Below the pieces are notes generated by a model. That model made no database searches. It worked only from the letters and a program-made list of their open reading frames with translations, and had not been told where the DNA came from. A stretch of 64,000 nucleotides of DNA. It comes from Escarpia spicata (taxonomy: Eukaryota; Annelida; Polychaeta; Sabellida; Siboglinidae). This document shows positions 10,132-20,249 of the stretch, in pieces. The first letter of the stretch is position 1, and every line of letters starts with the position of its first letter. The position numbers were made by a program, and so were the translations under genes. The DNA lies in NCBI GenBank assembly GCA_963995525.1, contig OZ023207.1, positions 3,254,105-3,318,104 of the forward strand, written 5' to 3'.

Positions 10132-10826
10132 ATGGCCGACACTACTGAGATAACACCGAAAAAGCTTAAGGCAATACGCAAGCAGGCGTCAAAGGCGACC
10201 GGAGGTCAGCAGCAGCCGACAGCAGCGGTCGGAGCAACGCCTGCTGATGCTAAGAGGCCCGTAGTGGTTATTGCGCCGCCGATCGGCCGTAAGCGTGGGG
10301 CCGACGAAGCGGCTTTGGAGAAGCCGGCGCGGAGCGCGTCGCTTGAAAGAGAGTGCAGCGCCGAATCGTCGACACGCGCTACATTGGTGAGTGTGAGGGA
10401 GCTGGCGAGTGCCGAGAATGGCGTGTATAAAATTAAGACGCCCGTCCTTATTGAGGCTGTGTAGTACAAAGACAAGTGCACTTATAGAGGATGTTCTCGA
10501 TGCCGGCGCAAGCTGTATCAGAAAGTCAAAGATGGTCTTATGATATGTCGAACGCACGGTGAGCAGGGTGTGGGGAAGAATTGATGGTGCGAGATGGTGA
10601 GGACGACGAAGATGAGCTTTGGCTTACGCTGTTTGACACGCAAATGGCTAATCTCGTTGAGTACCGGGCCGATTACTTGGAGGAATTAAGTGACGAGGAC
10701 CTTCGTGATACTGTGCTGGAGTTAGCCGGCACGAAAGTGGAGCTCAGTGTGCGTAAGACGACTTGGCAAGGAGAGGCGTCTTATACGGTGCGCACACAGA
10801 AGAGATACGACGACGATGATGACTAA
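10132..10826 (+). pseudogene. RPA70-like single-stranded-DNA-binding protein, interrupted
   Basis: Basic, alanine-rich N-terminus (MADTTEITPKKLKAIRKQ), then a C-terminal region resembling the zinc-containing OB fold of replication protein A large subunit. Zinc-ligand pattern KDKCTYRGCSRCRRKL ... GLMICRTHG (about 10465-10560), then WLTLFDTQMANLVEYRADYL and KVELSVRKTTWQGEASYTV (10617-10790). In the family this domain holds ssDNA during replication. A TAG at 10462-10464 and a -1 frame change near 10576-10590 break the frame. The TAG could be the 3' end of a 78-base intron (donor GTGAGT at 10387), which would keep frame; the second break has no such explanation. Start chosen at 10132 because the TATA box puts 10069 too near the transcription start. 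Confidence 0.65.
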
Positions 10827-10844
10827 TGTGTTTCTTGTGTTGTT

Positions 10845-11341
10845 TGTGTAGGAGTCCCCGCTGCTGGTAGCGTTGGTGACGCATAAACCGACAAGTGACT
10901 AGGCTGCGCGCCTACTAGCCGAGATAGCCGAACATTACATAATGGCATGGTGCTCACATTACGAAGCGAACTTATTTTAAGCATGACATTTTTTTCCTGT
11001 AGGATGTGCGTCGCGTACTGCTGGACATGTTAGCGAACAACGAAAGGATGCGTGCAAGGTATGCGGAGGTTGCCACGTTCGTACAAACACTGCTGGACCG
11101 GGGAGTGGCGGATAGTGAGGCGAAAGATGCTGCGCTGCTGGCCCGGGTTGATAAGACGGACTAATCATAATAATGTGTGTTTGTAGAGGGCCGAACGTGA
11201 AAACGCCGCTGAGGTTGCCGCGTTCGAGAGAATACTACTGAACTACGACAATGCGGTGCGTGCAAAGTATGCGGAGGTGTTAGTACAAACACCGATGGAC
11301 AGGGAACAGTGAGAACGCTGCTGCGGAATACTTATAATGTA
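10845..11341 (+). CDS. Series of small homologous exons or mini-ORFs, function unknown
   Basis: Five T-rich, TTTGTAG-type acceptor-like sites occur at about 10851, 11001, 11186, 11350 and 11412. After the second, 11002-11164 reads VLLDMLANNERMRARYAEV and on to a TAA. After the third, 11187-11312 reads ERILLNYDNAVRAKYAEVLV and on to a TGA. The two share the module VRA(R/K)YAEV and a VQT(L/P) stretch, and look helical and charged. None has a convincing start codon of its own, so they are more likely exons of a spliced gene, perhaps downstream of the RPA-like gene. I see no known domain. Confidence 0.4.
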
Positions 11342-11413
11342 TGTTTGTAGGCGGCACGCACCATGCGTAGACGCTTTGCTGACGTAAAGATTAGGACATG
11401 CTTTGTGCTGTAG

Positions 11414-12018
11414 GGGTCCGTGCGTGTCGATAACGAGTTGGACGTTATCATCGAGGAGGCCCTTGGTGTGCGAACCCCACCGCCGGCTTACGAAAGTCTG
11501 TACCAGTTGGTGCCAACGTGTTGGTCCACAACACGGCCGGAAGTGAGACAAGTCGTCGCGACGGGCCGGGGCCCGTTGGCCTGTCGCTATGAGCGGCACG
11601 CAACGTCTCTCTTCGCCGAACACCTCGGGGAGATGATACTGGAGAGGGCGCGCGATCGATGCGGCGCATGCGAACCCAATGAAGGCTGCCCGTACGTGCA
11701 TATGGTCGACTATCGTGCGGGTCGGCCGAATCGTGTGTACACACAGCGCTACGACAACGTGTCCGACCTCGTCACGCATCACTTCAACGCCGTGTTGGAG
11801 ACGTGTCTACATCGATCGCTTATACCGACATTCACGCGTCTCGTGCAGCTACTGCACGCTAAGGCGACCGGACAGCAGCAACCGGGGCGTGCGGGGAAAT
11901 GTATCTGGTCCAGTTCGTGTCGGACTGGCTGCTAGGCACGGACTGGCGCGACTTCGTCAACCGCGCTCTACTGGAATCGGCCGTCCATGTGTACATTCAG
12001 TGCCGAAGTGGTCTCTAA
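11414..12018 (+). CDS. Cysteine-rich Polinton protein of unknown function, probable frameshift near its end
   Basis: Open frame from an acceptor-like AG at 11412 to 11935, about 170 codons, GC-rich like the polymerase gene. It contains a possible zinc knuckle at 11655-11705 (RCGACEPNEGCPYVH) and a tail beginning VRLHF-type helix LFTRLVQLL-like residues (TFTRLVQLLHAKATG). It ends with an unlikely serine/cysteine tail. One frame over, 11899-12018 continues as a credible protein (MYLVQFVSDWLLGTDWRDFV ...), so one base near GCGGGG at 11891-11896 was probably lost or gained. No AUG starts the frame, so it is probably spliced. AATAAA at about 12080 follows. I do not recognise the family. Confidence 0.5.
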
Positions 12019-12156
12019 TCTGAATGAACATTACTGCTTATTTGCACTTGAACATTACTGCTGATTTGCTTTGTCGTTTTAATAAATTCGCTTTACGTTG
12101 TACGATACGCTTAATAAAACGTTGAAAAGGTACGTTCCGTTTCCGAGTTACTTAAC

Positions 12157-12278
<122 letters not shown>

Positions 12279-12422
12279 GTGTTCGAAAGCACCCACCACC
12301 ACCCCCACTGTTAATAAAACGTAACAAAACACACAACACTAGGTGTTGGAAAGCACCCACAACCACCACCCCCACCACGCACACCACTGCGCGTGTCCGT
12401 ACCACCACCACGGCACCCCTGT

Positions 12423-12430
12423 TATAAATA
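12423..12430 (+). promoter_or_regulatory. TATA box of the DNA polymerase gene (TATAAATA)
   Basis: Perfect TATAAATA 33 bases before the ATG at 12463. It predicts transcription start just before that ATG and excludes the upstream in-frame methionine at 12343. Confidence 0.75.
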
Positions 12431-12462
12431 GGGGTGCTCGAAAAAGTAGCAGCACAAAAAGT

Positions 12463-15400
12463 ATGCCTCCGCCTCCTACTAGGTGGCAATGTCCGAAATG
12501 CGGTACTTATTTCGCAAAACAGTCGACGTTAGAGCGACACGCAAAGAGTTCGAAACGATGTGGCGATAACGCGCTATTCGTAAAGCGACGAGAGTGTCCG
12601 AAATGCGGCGCAACGTACAGTACGCGCTCCATTGTGCTACGACACCTGAGGGAGCGGTGCGGCCGTCATCAGGTGTCGCCACCTCCTGATGATCCACCTT
12701 CCAATCAACCACCGGCCGACAACGACGCTCTACAGCGCGTCGTGGACGAGCATCGACGTATCATAGAGACGTCTATAGCGCGCGGTACCGTGCAGTCCCG
12801 CTACAACTATCGCATGACCGCCTGTACGAGTACGCGGGTGCTCGAACCGCGTCTGAGGGTTATGTTTCGCGAACAAAATAATGCGTTTAAAATTAACGTG
12901 AGCTATGGTTTCGTGTTACGACACAAGGTGTCGTGTCGTTACCGCTATTTTCACTCGTCCTGTAACTGCTGCGGTCGCCTCCTCGAAACGCCCGCCCTCG
13001 TTACCGATAGCCGTTCTTTCGAACGCTTCCTCGACGTCGTGCGCACGACCGACGTACTACAGTACGTCGTCGCGCAGCGCCCCGTCTCGGGGTGGGTGGT
13101 CGAGCTCGTAACGAACGCCACCTACTTCGTGAACGCCATTCTAAACCATCCTATCGGGTGCGTTGGCGCCGCGCTCCCCGCCTACGTGCGCAACAACAAG
13201 CACGTCGTGACGTTGACGAACGATCGTCGAGGCACGCTCTACGACGATCATCTATGCCTCTTCCGGTGCATCGGCCTCCACCTGCAAGGCGGCAGCCGAC
13301 AACGCGGATGTCGTCAAAAAGTACTTGACCCCCTGCTCATAACCGACGACGAGCAGCACATATCGTCGGCGTTCACCATTAAAAGACAGAACAATTACAT
13401 GTGTCTGACGACGTCGACGTTGAAATTCCTCGACATAACTAATTACCTCGCGCCCGGTGTCAGCTACGAGCGCTATCTGAAAGCGTACGGCTGCGCGGCG
13501 ACGAAGGGGTACTTTCCGTACGAGTAAATCGACGCGTTGACGCGCCTGGACGAGACCGTCCTGCCGCCGCGCGAGACTTTCTACAGCCACCTGAAACGCG
13601 AAGGAATCTCCGCGGAGGCGTACGAAATTTGTGCGAAGGCATGGCGTGACGAGCGCATGACGACGATGCGCGATTTTCTAATCTGGTATAATAACCGAGA
13701 TGTGGTGCCGTTTCTCGAGGCCCTCGAGCGGCAGTTCGCCTTCTACCGACGCCAGCGCATCGACATTTTCAAGGACGCCATCAGCGTACCGGGGTTGACG
13801 TTTTTGTACCTATTCAACGACCTGCCGCTGTCAATCCATTTCTCGCTGTTCAACGAACCCAACAAAGACCTGCACCGCCCACTGCAGTCGCAGATCGTCG
13901 ACGGCCCATCGATCATCTTCGCGCGTCATCACGAGGCCGGCGTGACGTCGATTCGAGGCACCAACCCATGTCGTTCGATAGTCGGCTATGACGCGAACGG
14001 CCTCTATCTATCGGCGATGATGCGGAAGATGCAGACGGGTTGGTACACGCACCGACGCGCGGAGAACGGTTTTCGAGCTGAACGCGTGCACCGCTACGGT
14101 CGTATGGCCGTGGAGTGGTTGACGTACGAGGCGGAACGAACCGGCACTCGTATACGGCACCAGTTGAACGTACGCGAGAAGCTCGTCGGCAATTACCGAG
14201 TCGACGGTTGGTGCGCCGCCACGCGAACGGCGTATCAATTTCACGGCTGCTACTTTCACGGATGCCCGACGTGCCAGACGCACGTGACGACGAACGCCGT
14301 CAACGGTCGACCGATGACGACGCTGTACGCCGCGACGATCGCCGTGACGACCTACCTGCGCCGCCACGTCGACGCCGTCGTCGAAATGTGGGAGTGCCAG
14401 TGGCGAGCCGTGCGACCCCCCGCGGCGCCGACGCCGCCCGACGCGTCACGATTGCAACCGGGGCGGGGCCCCCTTACGCGCTCGACGATACTGGAGGTAG
14501 TACGCGACGGCTCTTTGTTTGGCCTCGTGCAGTGCGATATCGCCGTGCCGGAAACGCTGCGCGCTAAGTTCGCCGAAATGCAGCCCATATTCAAGAACGT
14601 CGATATCACGCGCGACGATCTCAGCCCGTTCATGCGCCGCTACGCCGAGTCGCACGACCTACTCACCCGACCTCAACGGACGCTCGTCAGTAGCTACTTC
14701 GGCACGGCGATCGTGCTCGCCACGCCCCTCCTACGCTGGTATCTGGAGCACGGGCTCGTCGTCGCGCGCATCTACCAGGTGATCGAGTACACGCCGATCG
14801 CGTTCTTTCGCCGCTTCGGCGACACGGTTTCGATGGCGCGACGCGAGGGCGACGTCGACCCTGACAAATCGATCATCGCCGATACATTTAAACTACTCGG
14901 CAACAGTTCGTACAGGAAAACGATTACGCTCGTCGATCGGCACCGGGATATCAAGTACGCCACGCCGGTCGGCGCCTCGCAACTCGTCAACAAACGTCGC
15001 TTCCGGCAACTCGACGTCGTCGTCGACGACGAGCTGTACGAAGTGGCGCTGAAAAAGCGCACCGTCGTCTACGGTCTGCCGATTCAAATCGGCTATTTCG
15101 TGTATCAGTACGCGATATTGAGAATGCTCGAGTTCTATTACGATTTCGTCGACGCTTACATCCCCCGCCCGCTCTTCCAGTACTGCGCTATGGACACCGA
15201 CTCGGCGTACATCGCCCTTGCGGGCCACGACATCGACGCGCTCATACCGGAAGCGCGGCGCGAACATTACTTCCGGAATCGTTCGCTCTGGTTTCCGGCC
15301 GAATGTTGCGACGCGCACGTGGACGCGTACGTACGGCGCCGTGTCGCCGGACTGACGTGGGAGGCGGGGGACTGCTGTGCGCGCCGGCTTCTGTTCGATC

Positions 15401-15723
15401 GTCGAACGCCGGGTCTCTTCAAAGAAGAGTGGCGCGGCGACGGAATCGTGGCGCTGTGCAGCAAGACGTACTACTGCTTCGGCGGCGACAACGGCGCGAA
15501 GTACAGCACGAAGGGCCTGAGCAAGCGTCAGAAGGATATCGACGAGAACACCTTCCTCGCCGTACTGCGCGGCCGACGCAGCGGCGTCGGCTTGAACCGC
15601 GGCTTCCAGGTGAAAGACTCGTCCGTGTTGACGTACGTTCAAGAGCACGCGACGTTGAGCTACTTCTATGCTAAACGCCGCGTGCTCGACGACGGTGTCA
15701 CCACGGCACCGATACTCGTCTAA
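12463..15723 (+). pseudogene. polB: Protein-primed family B DNA polymerase with N-terminal zinc fingers, one in-frame stop
   Basis: Replicates the element by protein priming, as in adenovirus and phi29. Two C2H2-like fingers open the protein (CPKCGTYFAKQSTLERH, 12490; CPKCGATYSTRSIVLRH, 12598). The exonuclease part includes KFLDITNYLAPGVSYERYL (13423). Polymerase motif A is YDANGLYLSAMM (13987; usual DxxSLYP with two changes), motif B KLLGNSSYRKT (14890), motif C YCAMDTDSAYIAL (15181), and the later KxY-type motif CSKTYY (15448). Length is about 1086 codons, normal for Polintons. A single TAA at 13525-13527 separates exonuclease from polymerase in the same frame; nothing else is broken. Either a recent nonsense mutation or readthrough; the former is likelier. 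Confidence 0.93.
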
Positions 15724-15901
15724 CTCGTATAACTAACTCGTCTAACTCGCCTAAGGACTGGGAGGGGGGTGGGGGCCGCCTAGGGGTAGGTAGGGTTCTG
15801 TATGTATGTATGTATGGTAGGGTAATTAAACAAAATTGCGTACATTTGTTGTCATCGTTTTTTATTACTACTACTATACACGTAAAAGCGAAGCGTTAAT
15901 G
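15724..15901. terminator. Convergent gene boundary with polyadenylation signal
   Basis: Separates the plus-strand polymerase from the minus-strand protease. Contains a TAACTCG repeat just after the polymerase stop and a GTAT repeat at 15800. AATAAA on the minus strand (15861-15866) lies 35 bases past the protease stop and probably ends the minus-strand transcripts. Confidence 0.6.
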
Positions 15902-16360
15902 CTATGGCTTTAGCCAATCGAATACGAGACAGTCATTGGACACCCGATCGGTGCCGAATAGGTTCTGGAACGTCGTCAACGGCATACCGCGACATCGGAG
16001 GAGTAGGTAGGCGACGCAATATTGACCGCACACGTTAGAGACGACGCTCTGCAACCGCTTGTCGTTGTACGTCCACGCGTCGCCGCAGTGACGGTGCAGG
16101 AACGCGCGGAAGTCGGCGTGCAGCGGCGGCAGAGCGTACGAATCGAAGTACTCGCCGCCGCCGCCTCGCCGGTCGACGTAGACGGCCACCCAGTGTTCCC
16201 CCGGCTCGCCGCCGTCGTCGGTGTTGCACACGAAGGCCATCGGGTAAGTGGCGGCGGCGGTGGGGGTGGTAAGTAGCGCGTCTTTAGGCACGACGCCGAC
16301 GACGATGTGTTTAGCGTACGCATTGCGTTCCAGGCGACGCATCAGTTGGAACGTATCCAT
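15902..16360 (-). CDS. Adenain-like cysteine protease (virion maturation)
   Basis: 152 residues, intact. Adenovirus-type (C5/ULP-fold) protease expected to cleave capsid precursors in the particle. Catalytic order is visible: His in GEHWVAVYV (about residue 56), acidic residue in GEYFDSYALPP (Asp, about 72), and Gln-Cys in NVCGQYCVAYLLL (about 110-118). Length is short but usual for Polinton proteases. It starts two bases after the major capsid stop codon, so the two were expressed together or in close succession. N-terminal LMRRLERNAYAKHIVVGVVP resembles the family. No lesion seen. Confidence 0.93.
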   Translation of the reverse strand: MDTFQLMRRLERNAYAKHIVVGVVPKDALLTTPTAAATYPMAFVCNTDDGGEPGEHWVAVYVDRRGGGGEYFDSYALPPLHADFRAFLHRHCGDAWTYNDKRLQSVVSNVCGQYCVAYLLLRCRGMPLTTFQNLFGTDRVSNDCLVFDWLKP

Positions 16361-16362
16361 AG

Positions 16363-17676
16363 TTACGACGTAAAGTCGTACAGGACGTTCCGGCTCCTGT
16401 CGATCTCCATCACCGTCTCGAATTCCGCGTACACGACGACGTTCGTCGGTCGGGGTAGCGGCGTCTCGAAGTGCATTTCAGCGCCCACGGTCCCCTGATG
16501 CACGACGTTGAAATGGTCCCCGTCGCAACAGTCGGGGGTCAGGTCGAAAGCGAAGACGGTGTAGTCGGCGTCGAAGTCCGAGCGCGATATGTCGTTCCCC
16601 TCGTCCTCACCCGCCTTTCCGGTGGCCTCGAAGAGATTTATGTAGCTTCGGATGCACCGGTGGCGCGGGAAGTCGGGCTGCAGCGGCTTTATCGGCACCT
16701 GACGTCCGTCGACGATGTGCGTGAGGAAGTTTATGTCGTTGTGCAGCGCGTCGAACGGATTTCTAGTGTAGTCTCCGTTATAGGCGGCTTTGTCGATCAT
16801 CATCAGGATTAGTCGTTTCGGAATCACACCCATCTACAAGTTCTCGTGCGTATGCGACAGCGTGCCTGCCGTTATCGAGAACGACTTGCATTCGACGCTG
16901 CGCATCGGGAACTTAGCCGTTCCCAATCCCCACGCTTTGATGTGACCCAGCTGGACTTCCGGGTTCAACTTCACTTTTCGTACGTACAGGCAAATCGATC
17001 GTATCACGATACGGCACCCCGGCGCGACTGCCGGGGTCATGAGTGCGAAGGCGTCCTTCGAGCGCACCATGCGTATTTTCGTGTCGACGCCGTTCGGTAG
17101 GAGGTGGTTTAGCATAAACGCGTCGACGTGTAGGCGTCCCATCATCTCCACCTCTTCGCTGGCCGCCGTCAGGTGGCGCCGCGCTACGAACCCGGTGTTG
17201 TCGTCCCCGCGCGCTTTCATGTGTCCGGGGCTGTCTTTGTACCACAACGACCCCGTGAGATGCGATCGTTTCGCGTCGCTACCGTAACTCAGCAAGGTCT
17301 CGATGTAGGCCCGGTACGCGTACGTATTGGTCGACGGCGTCACGAGCGTGCCGTTCAGCGACACGTCGATTTGACTGAACATCGAATGCAGGAAATTTTT
17401 GACCGGCGCCACGTTGGCGCCGGCCCCCAGATTAGTACCGTCCCCCTGAATCACTTTGAAGCGGACGAACGTTTGAAGGCTCGCCAGGGCCGTATAGTCG
17501 TTGCCTGACCCCGGGATGAGGAACTCGATAGGGCCGCCGGCGTCGAGAGCCGTCAGCGGTTGGTAGACGGTCCACTGACAGCTCTCGAAGTTCCTCTGCG
17601 TCACCGGTCCGGTGAACAGGTCCATTTCTGCCTTCACGCCCTCGCACGCTGTGCAGCTATTCACGAACGCCATCAT
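16363..17676 (-). pseudogene. Major capsid protein (double jelly roll), one in-frame amber stop
   Basis: Forms the icosahedral shell. About 437 codons on the minus strand. N-terminal part: SCTACEGVKAEMDLFTGPVT, GGPIEFLIPGSGNDYTAL, SLNGTLVTPSTNTYAYRAYI. C-terminal part: PIKPLQPDFPRHRCIRSYIN, EGNDISRSDFDADYTVFAFD, VVVYAEFETVMEIDRSRNVL. These match the protein often annotated as F54H12.2-like in invertebrate genomes, now recognised as the Polinton major capsid protein. A TAG at 16834-16836 lies in frame after HTHENL; the next codon continues the family match. Everything else is open. It overlaps the stop of the gene upstream by one base (TAATG), suggesting coupled or tightly packed expression. 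Confidence 0.92.
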
Positions 17677-18079
17677 TACGCGTCGAATATATCGACCGGT
17701 CGACGCTCTCTCTTCCGTCTACTGACGGTCGTCACAGTTCGACGCGGCTTCTTTATACGCTGCACTTTTTTCCTCTTCGGCGCCTGCCCTTTCAATAGGC
17801 CGTCGAGAAGATCGACGCCGGCCTCCTTCGCGCGTCGTTTTACCGAAGCTTTCAGATTGCCGCCGGCGACGACGTCCCGCGCCACGCGCACGCCGGTTTT
17901 GAGCGCGCGTTTGCCAACGCCATGGCGCCTCTCTTAAAAAGCGGCATGACGCTCCGAAACAGGCTCCCGAAGATATTACCCAGACCGTGTCCTCGTTGAC
18001 CCCGACCACCGACGAAGACCGGCAGGTGATCGCCGACCTGTCGAACATAGTAGTCCTCGTACGGGTTCGTCGTCGGCAT
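17676..18079 (-). pseudogene. Small basic capsid-associated protein, one frameshift
   Basis: N-terminal part in one frame (MPTTNPYEDYYVRQVGDHLP, then GHGLGNIFGSLFRSVMPLFK, 18079 to about 17930). C-terminal part in another (RVARDVVAGGNLKASVKRRA, then a lysine/arginine-rich tail, 17891-17676). This glycine-rich amphipathic head plus basic tail is a conserved Polinton gene next to the major capsid gene and may be a core or minor capsid protein like adenovirus pX or pVI. The one-base frame change lies at about 17915-17930. The stop overlaps the capsid start (TAATG). Function is inferred from position and composition. Confidence 0.8.
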
Positions 18080-18084
18080 CGTGG

Positions 18085-18951
18085 TTAAAACAATCTCGAT
18101 TTACAGCGTCTGATGTGAAGCGTCGCCACTAGCTTTCCCCGCTCGAATGGTATCGGTTGACCGCGATCGTCTCTTATATCGACCTCGATCGTATCGAATT
18201 GATGCCGCAGCAGCTTCACGTATTGGACGCGGTCGAACGTTTCCGAAATAACGCTACCGTTCGTACCGAAGACGGCGATGTTTCGAAGGAGCGGCGCGTA
18301 CACGTCACCGACGACGCGCGATTCCACGAGATCCGTGTACACGTATAGGGTGTCGACGCCCGCCTCATATCCACCGTATTGTTACCTTCGTACGCGTACG
18401 TGTACGCGACGGGGCTGGTCTCGATAACGACGCCGCCTCCCGGCTCGGGGCCCATCATCGGGGGACTCGTGATAACGTTGTTATGGAAACCTAGCACGCT
18501 CTTCAGACGGCTCGTATCGGGTAGGGTAAAGGTGACACCCGGCGACATATACAGCGTCATTCGGTTAGAGACGTCGCTGTACTCTAGACGCACCTTGACC
18601 TGATCGGTGCTCAATTTCATTAGCTGCTCGTTGATCTGGCGCCGCAGCTCGTGAACGTCGTTGTAGAAACCGTGACTAATCGTAACCTGTCGGTATATCA
18701 TGACACCGTCTATGGTCGTGTAAAGACCCGGATTGCCCAGCGGGGCCGACAAGTAGAAGTAGGCTTCCTCCTTTCTCACGTTGTACCACGTGTGCGGGTA
18801 TTGTAGCGTCACCAGTCCGCATTCCCATTCTCCACCCCCCGATAGATCGAAACGGCAGCGTCGTGATGTAGTGCGTCAACGTATTTTCGGGGTGCCGCTT
18901 CATAGACGCGTTGCTCGGTAGCGTCAGGTAAAAGTCAGACGATACCGCCAT
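18085..18951 (-). pseudogene. Penton-like minor capsid protein, two frameshifts
   Basis: Occupies capsid vertices in Polinton-like virions (single jelly roll). Three blocks in three frames: MAVSSDFYLTLPSNASMKRH (from 18951), LQYPHTWYNVRKEEAYFYLS with VTISHGFYNDVHELRRQIN (18812 to about 18375), and MYTDLVESRVVGDVYAPLLR with QFDTIEVDIRDDRGQPIPFE (18342-18085). Frame changes lie near 18848-18858 and near 18365-18380; no sequence seems missing at either. About 288 codons in all, usual for the family. Ends 6 bases before the next gene and begins inside the end of the membrane-protein gene (17-base overlap). Confidence 0.88.
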
Positions 18952-19276
18952 CGCTTTGTCGTCGTCGACCGCCGCCGCTCATAGACGGACTCGGGAGCAG
19001 GTAACCGAGACAATTGCTCAACAGCGCCGTCCATAGGTTGGAGTCGCCTTGACCCCGCGTCAGATTGTATATACTAACTGCGATGACGAAGTACAGGACG
19101 ATGACCTGACAGATGAATACGATTTCGGCCTTAGGGCATTCGTTACCGCAGAGCCGCCATGGAACAGGTTCGAGGACAGTGTCGAACTCGGCGGGTGCGT
19201 CGATAACGTCCTTGCTGGCGGGCACGTCTGGGGTGGTATCATCGATGGTAGGCGACGCGTCAGAATCGTCGATCAA
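18935..19276 (-). CDS. Conserved Polinton membrane protein (two hydrophobic segments)
   Basis: 113 residues, intact. Acidic N-terminus (MIDDSDASPTIDDTTPDVPA), then a cysteine pair (RLCGNECPKAEIVF), a transmembrane helix (FICQVIVLYFVIAVSIYNLT) and a second hydrophobic stretch (WTALLSNCLGYLLP). This arrangement is recurrent in Polintons beside the penton gene, but no function is established to my knowledge. It may be a virion or host-membrane protein. Overlaps the penton start by 17 bases. A TATAAG motif on the minus strand at about 19315 could be its promoter. Confidence 0.8.
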   Translation of the reverse strand: MIDDSDASPTIDDTTPDVPASKDVIDAPAEFDTVLEPVPWRLCGNECPKAEIVFICQVIVLYFVIAVSIYNLTRGQGDSNLWTALLSNCLGYLLPSPSMSGGGRRRQSDGGIV

Positions 19277-19421
19277 CGTCGCGCCACTGCGGTCTGCTAA
19301 TACAGCAGGGCCCCTTATACGGAAAGAACGAAGTTCAGCTGCATAAGCCCGCCTCGTGCAGCCGCCAGCATCCCTCGTGGCGAGTCCAACGAGTCGTCAT
19401 GCCGCCGCCGCCGCCGCTCTA
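19277..19421. other. Short spacer between integrase and membrane protein
   Basis: GC-rich, no coding pattern in the minus strand. Holds the TATAAG motif mentioned for the membrane protein. Confidence 0.5.
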
Positions 19422-20249
19422 TTATAGGTCCACGAGCGACTCGGCGTCGATCCAGCTGTTGAAGGAGGCCGGATAACCGCTCCATTTTACGAACGCCTCC
19501 GACCCGCCGCGCCGACGGCGACGCTGTAGAACCGCCTCCATGCGATACAGTTTGTCCTTCGGAACGACTACGCGTTGTAGTTCCGGTTCGTAGAAAGCGC
19601 CCTCTACCGGCGTCCCGGCGTCGTCCTTCAGGCGATAAACGGGCGGTTCGGACGGGTTCGCCTCTACGACGGTGAAGAGCTCCTCGCTCCAGTAAGCCAT
19701 GTATCCTTTTTTGAATTGGCCCCTCGTCTTACTGATACGCACGCGATCTTCATCGCGCAGTTTCGTTTTTTTCCGGCGGCCGCCGCCGCCGCCGTACAGG
19801 CGTTGCCATACGGCCTCCTGATTCGTCGCGTCGACGCTCGCCGGCGTCCTACCGATGCTTCTTCAACGGAACGCACCACGCCCGCTTCGAAAACACGTCG
19901 ATGACCGTCAATAGGAATGTTATACCGTCGTTGTGTTTTTTCCGCCTAGTCAAATCGACCAGATCGGCTTGCCACTGCTGGTTTCGACCGCCCACGATGA
20001 CGCAACGTCGTTTGAAATGTCGTTTAACCGGTTTGTGTAGGGTATAGGCGTCCTGCGCCGCTAGCCACCTCTCGACGGCCGGTCGTCGTCGTCGTGTCGA
20101 AGCCCGATGCAACGCGTCGACGCCGCCGTAACTCCCCCCCGTTTCGGATCGAAGTAGAGGTCAATAAATTCGTCGTCGTCGTCGTCGTCAACGGTTCGTT
20201 GTCGAAGCTTTCGTTTTGGACGACGACGACGACGCCACCAGGACACCAT
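19422..20249 (-). pseudogene. Retrovirus-like integrase with chromodomain; frameshift and core deletion
   Basis: Inserts the element (6-bp duplications). Probable start at 20249 (MVSWWRRRRRPKRK), followed by DDDDDDEFIDLYFDPKRGG. A frame change follows at a G7 run (C7 at 20134-20140). The next block reads AAQDAYTLHKPVKRHFKRR and the core strand WQADLVDLTRRKKHND with the first catalytic Asp, ending VPLKKH at about 19861. There the sequence jumps, out of frame, to RTPASVDATNQEAVWQRLYG. About 100 residues of core with the second Asp and the Glu are missing. The SH3-like part (RVRISKTRGQFKKGYMAYWS) and chromodomain (EAFVKWSGYPASFNSWIDAE) remain. The catalytic DDE triad is therefore incomplete. A TATAATA-like motif (about 20290) may drive it. 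Confidence 0.9.

Noticed and set aside
14893..15648. 251-codon minus-strand frame opposite the polymerase
   Set aside because: A GC-rich shadow frame; the plus strand has clear polymerase motifs B and C there.
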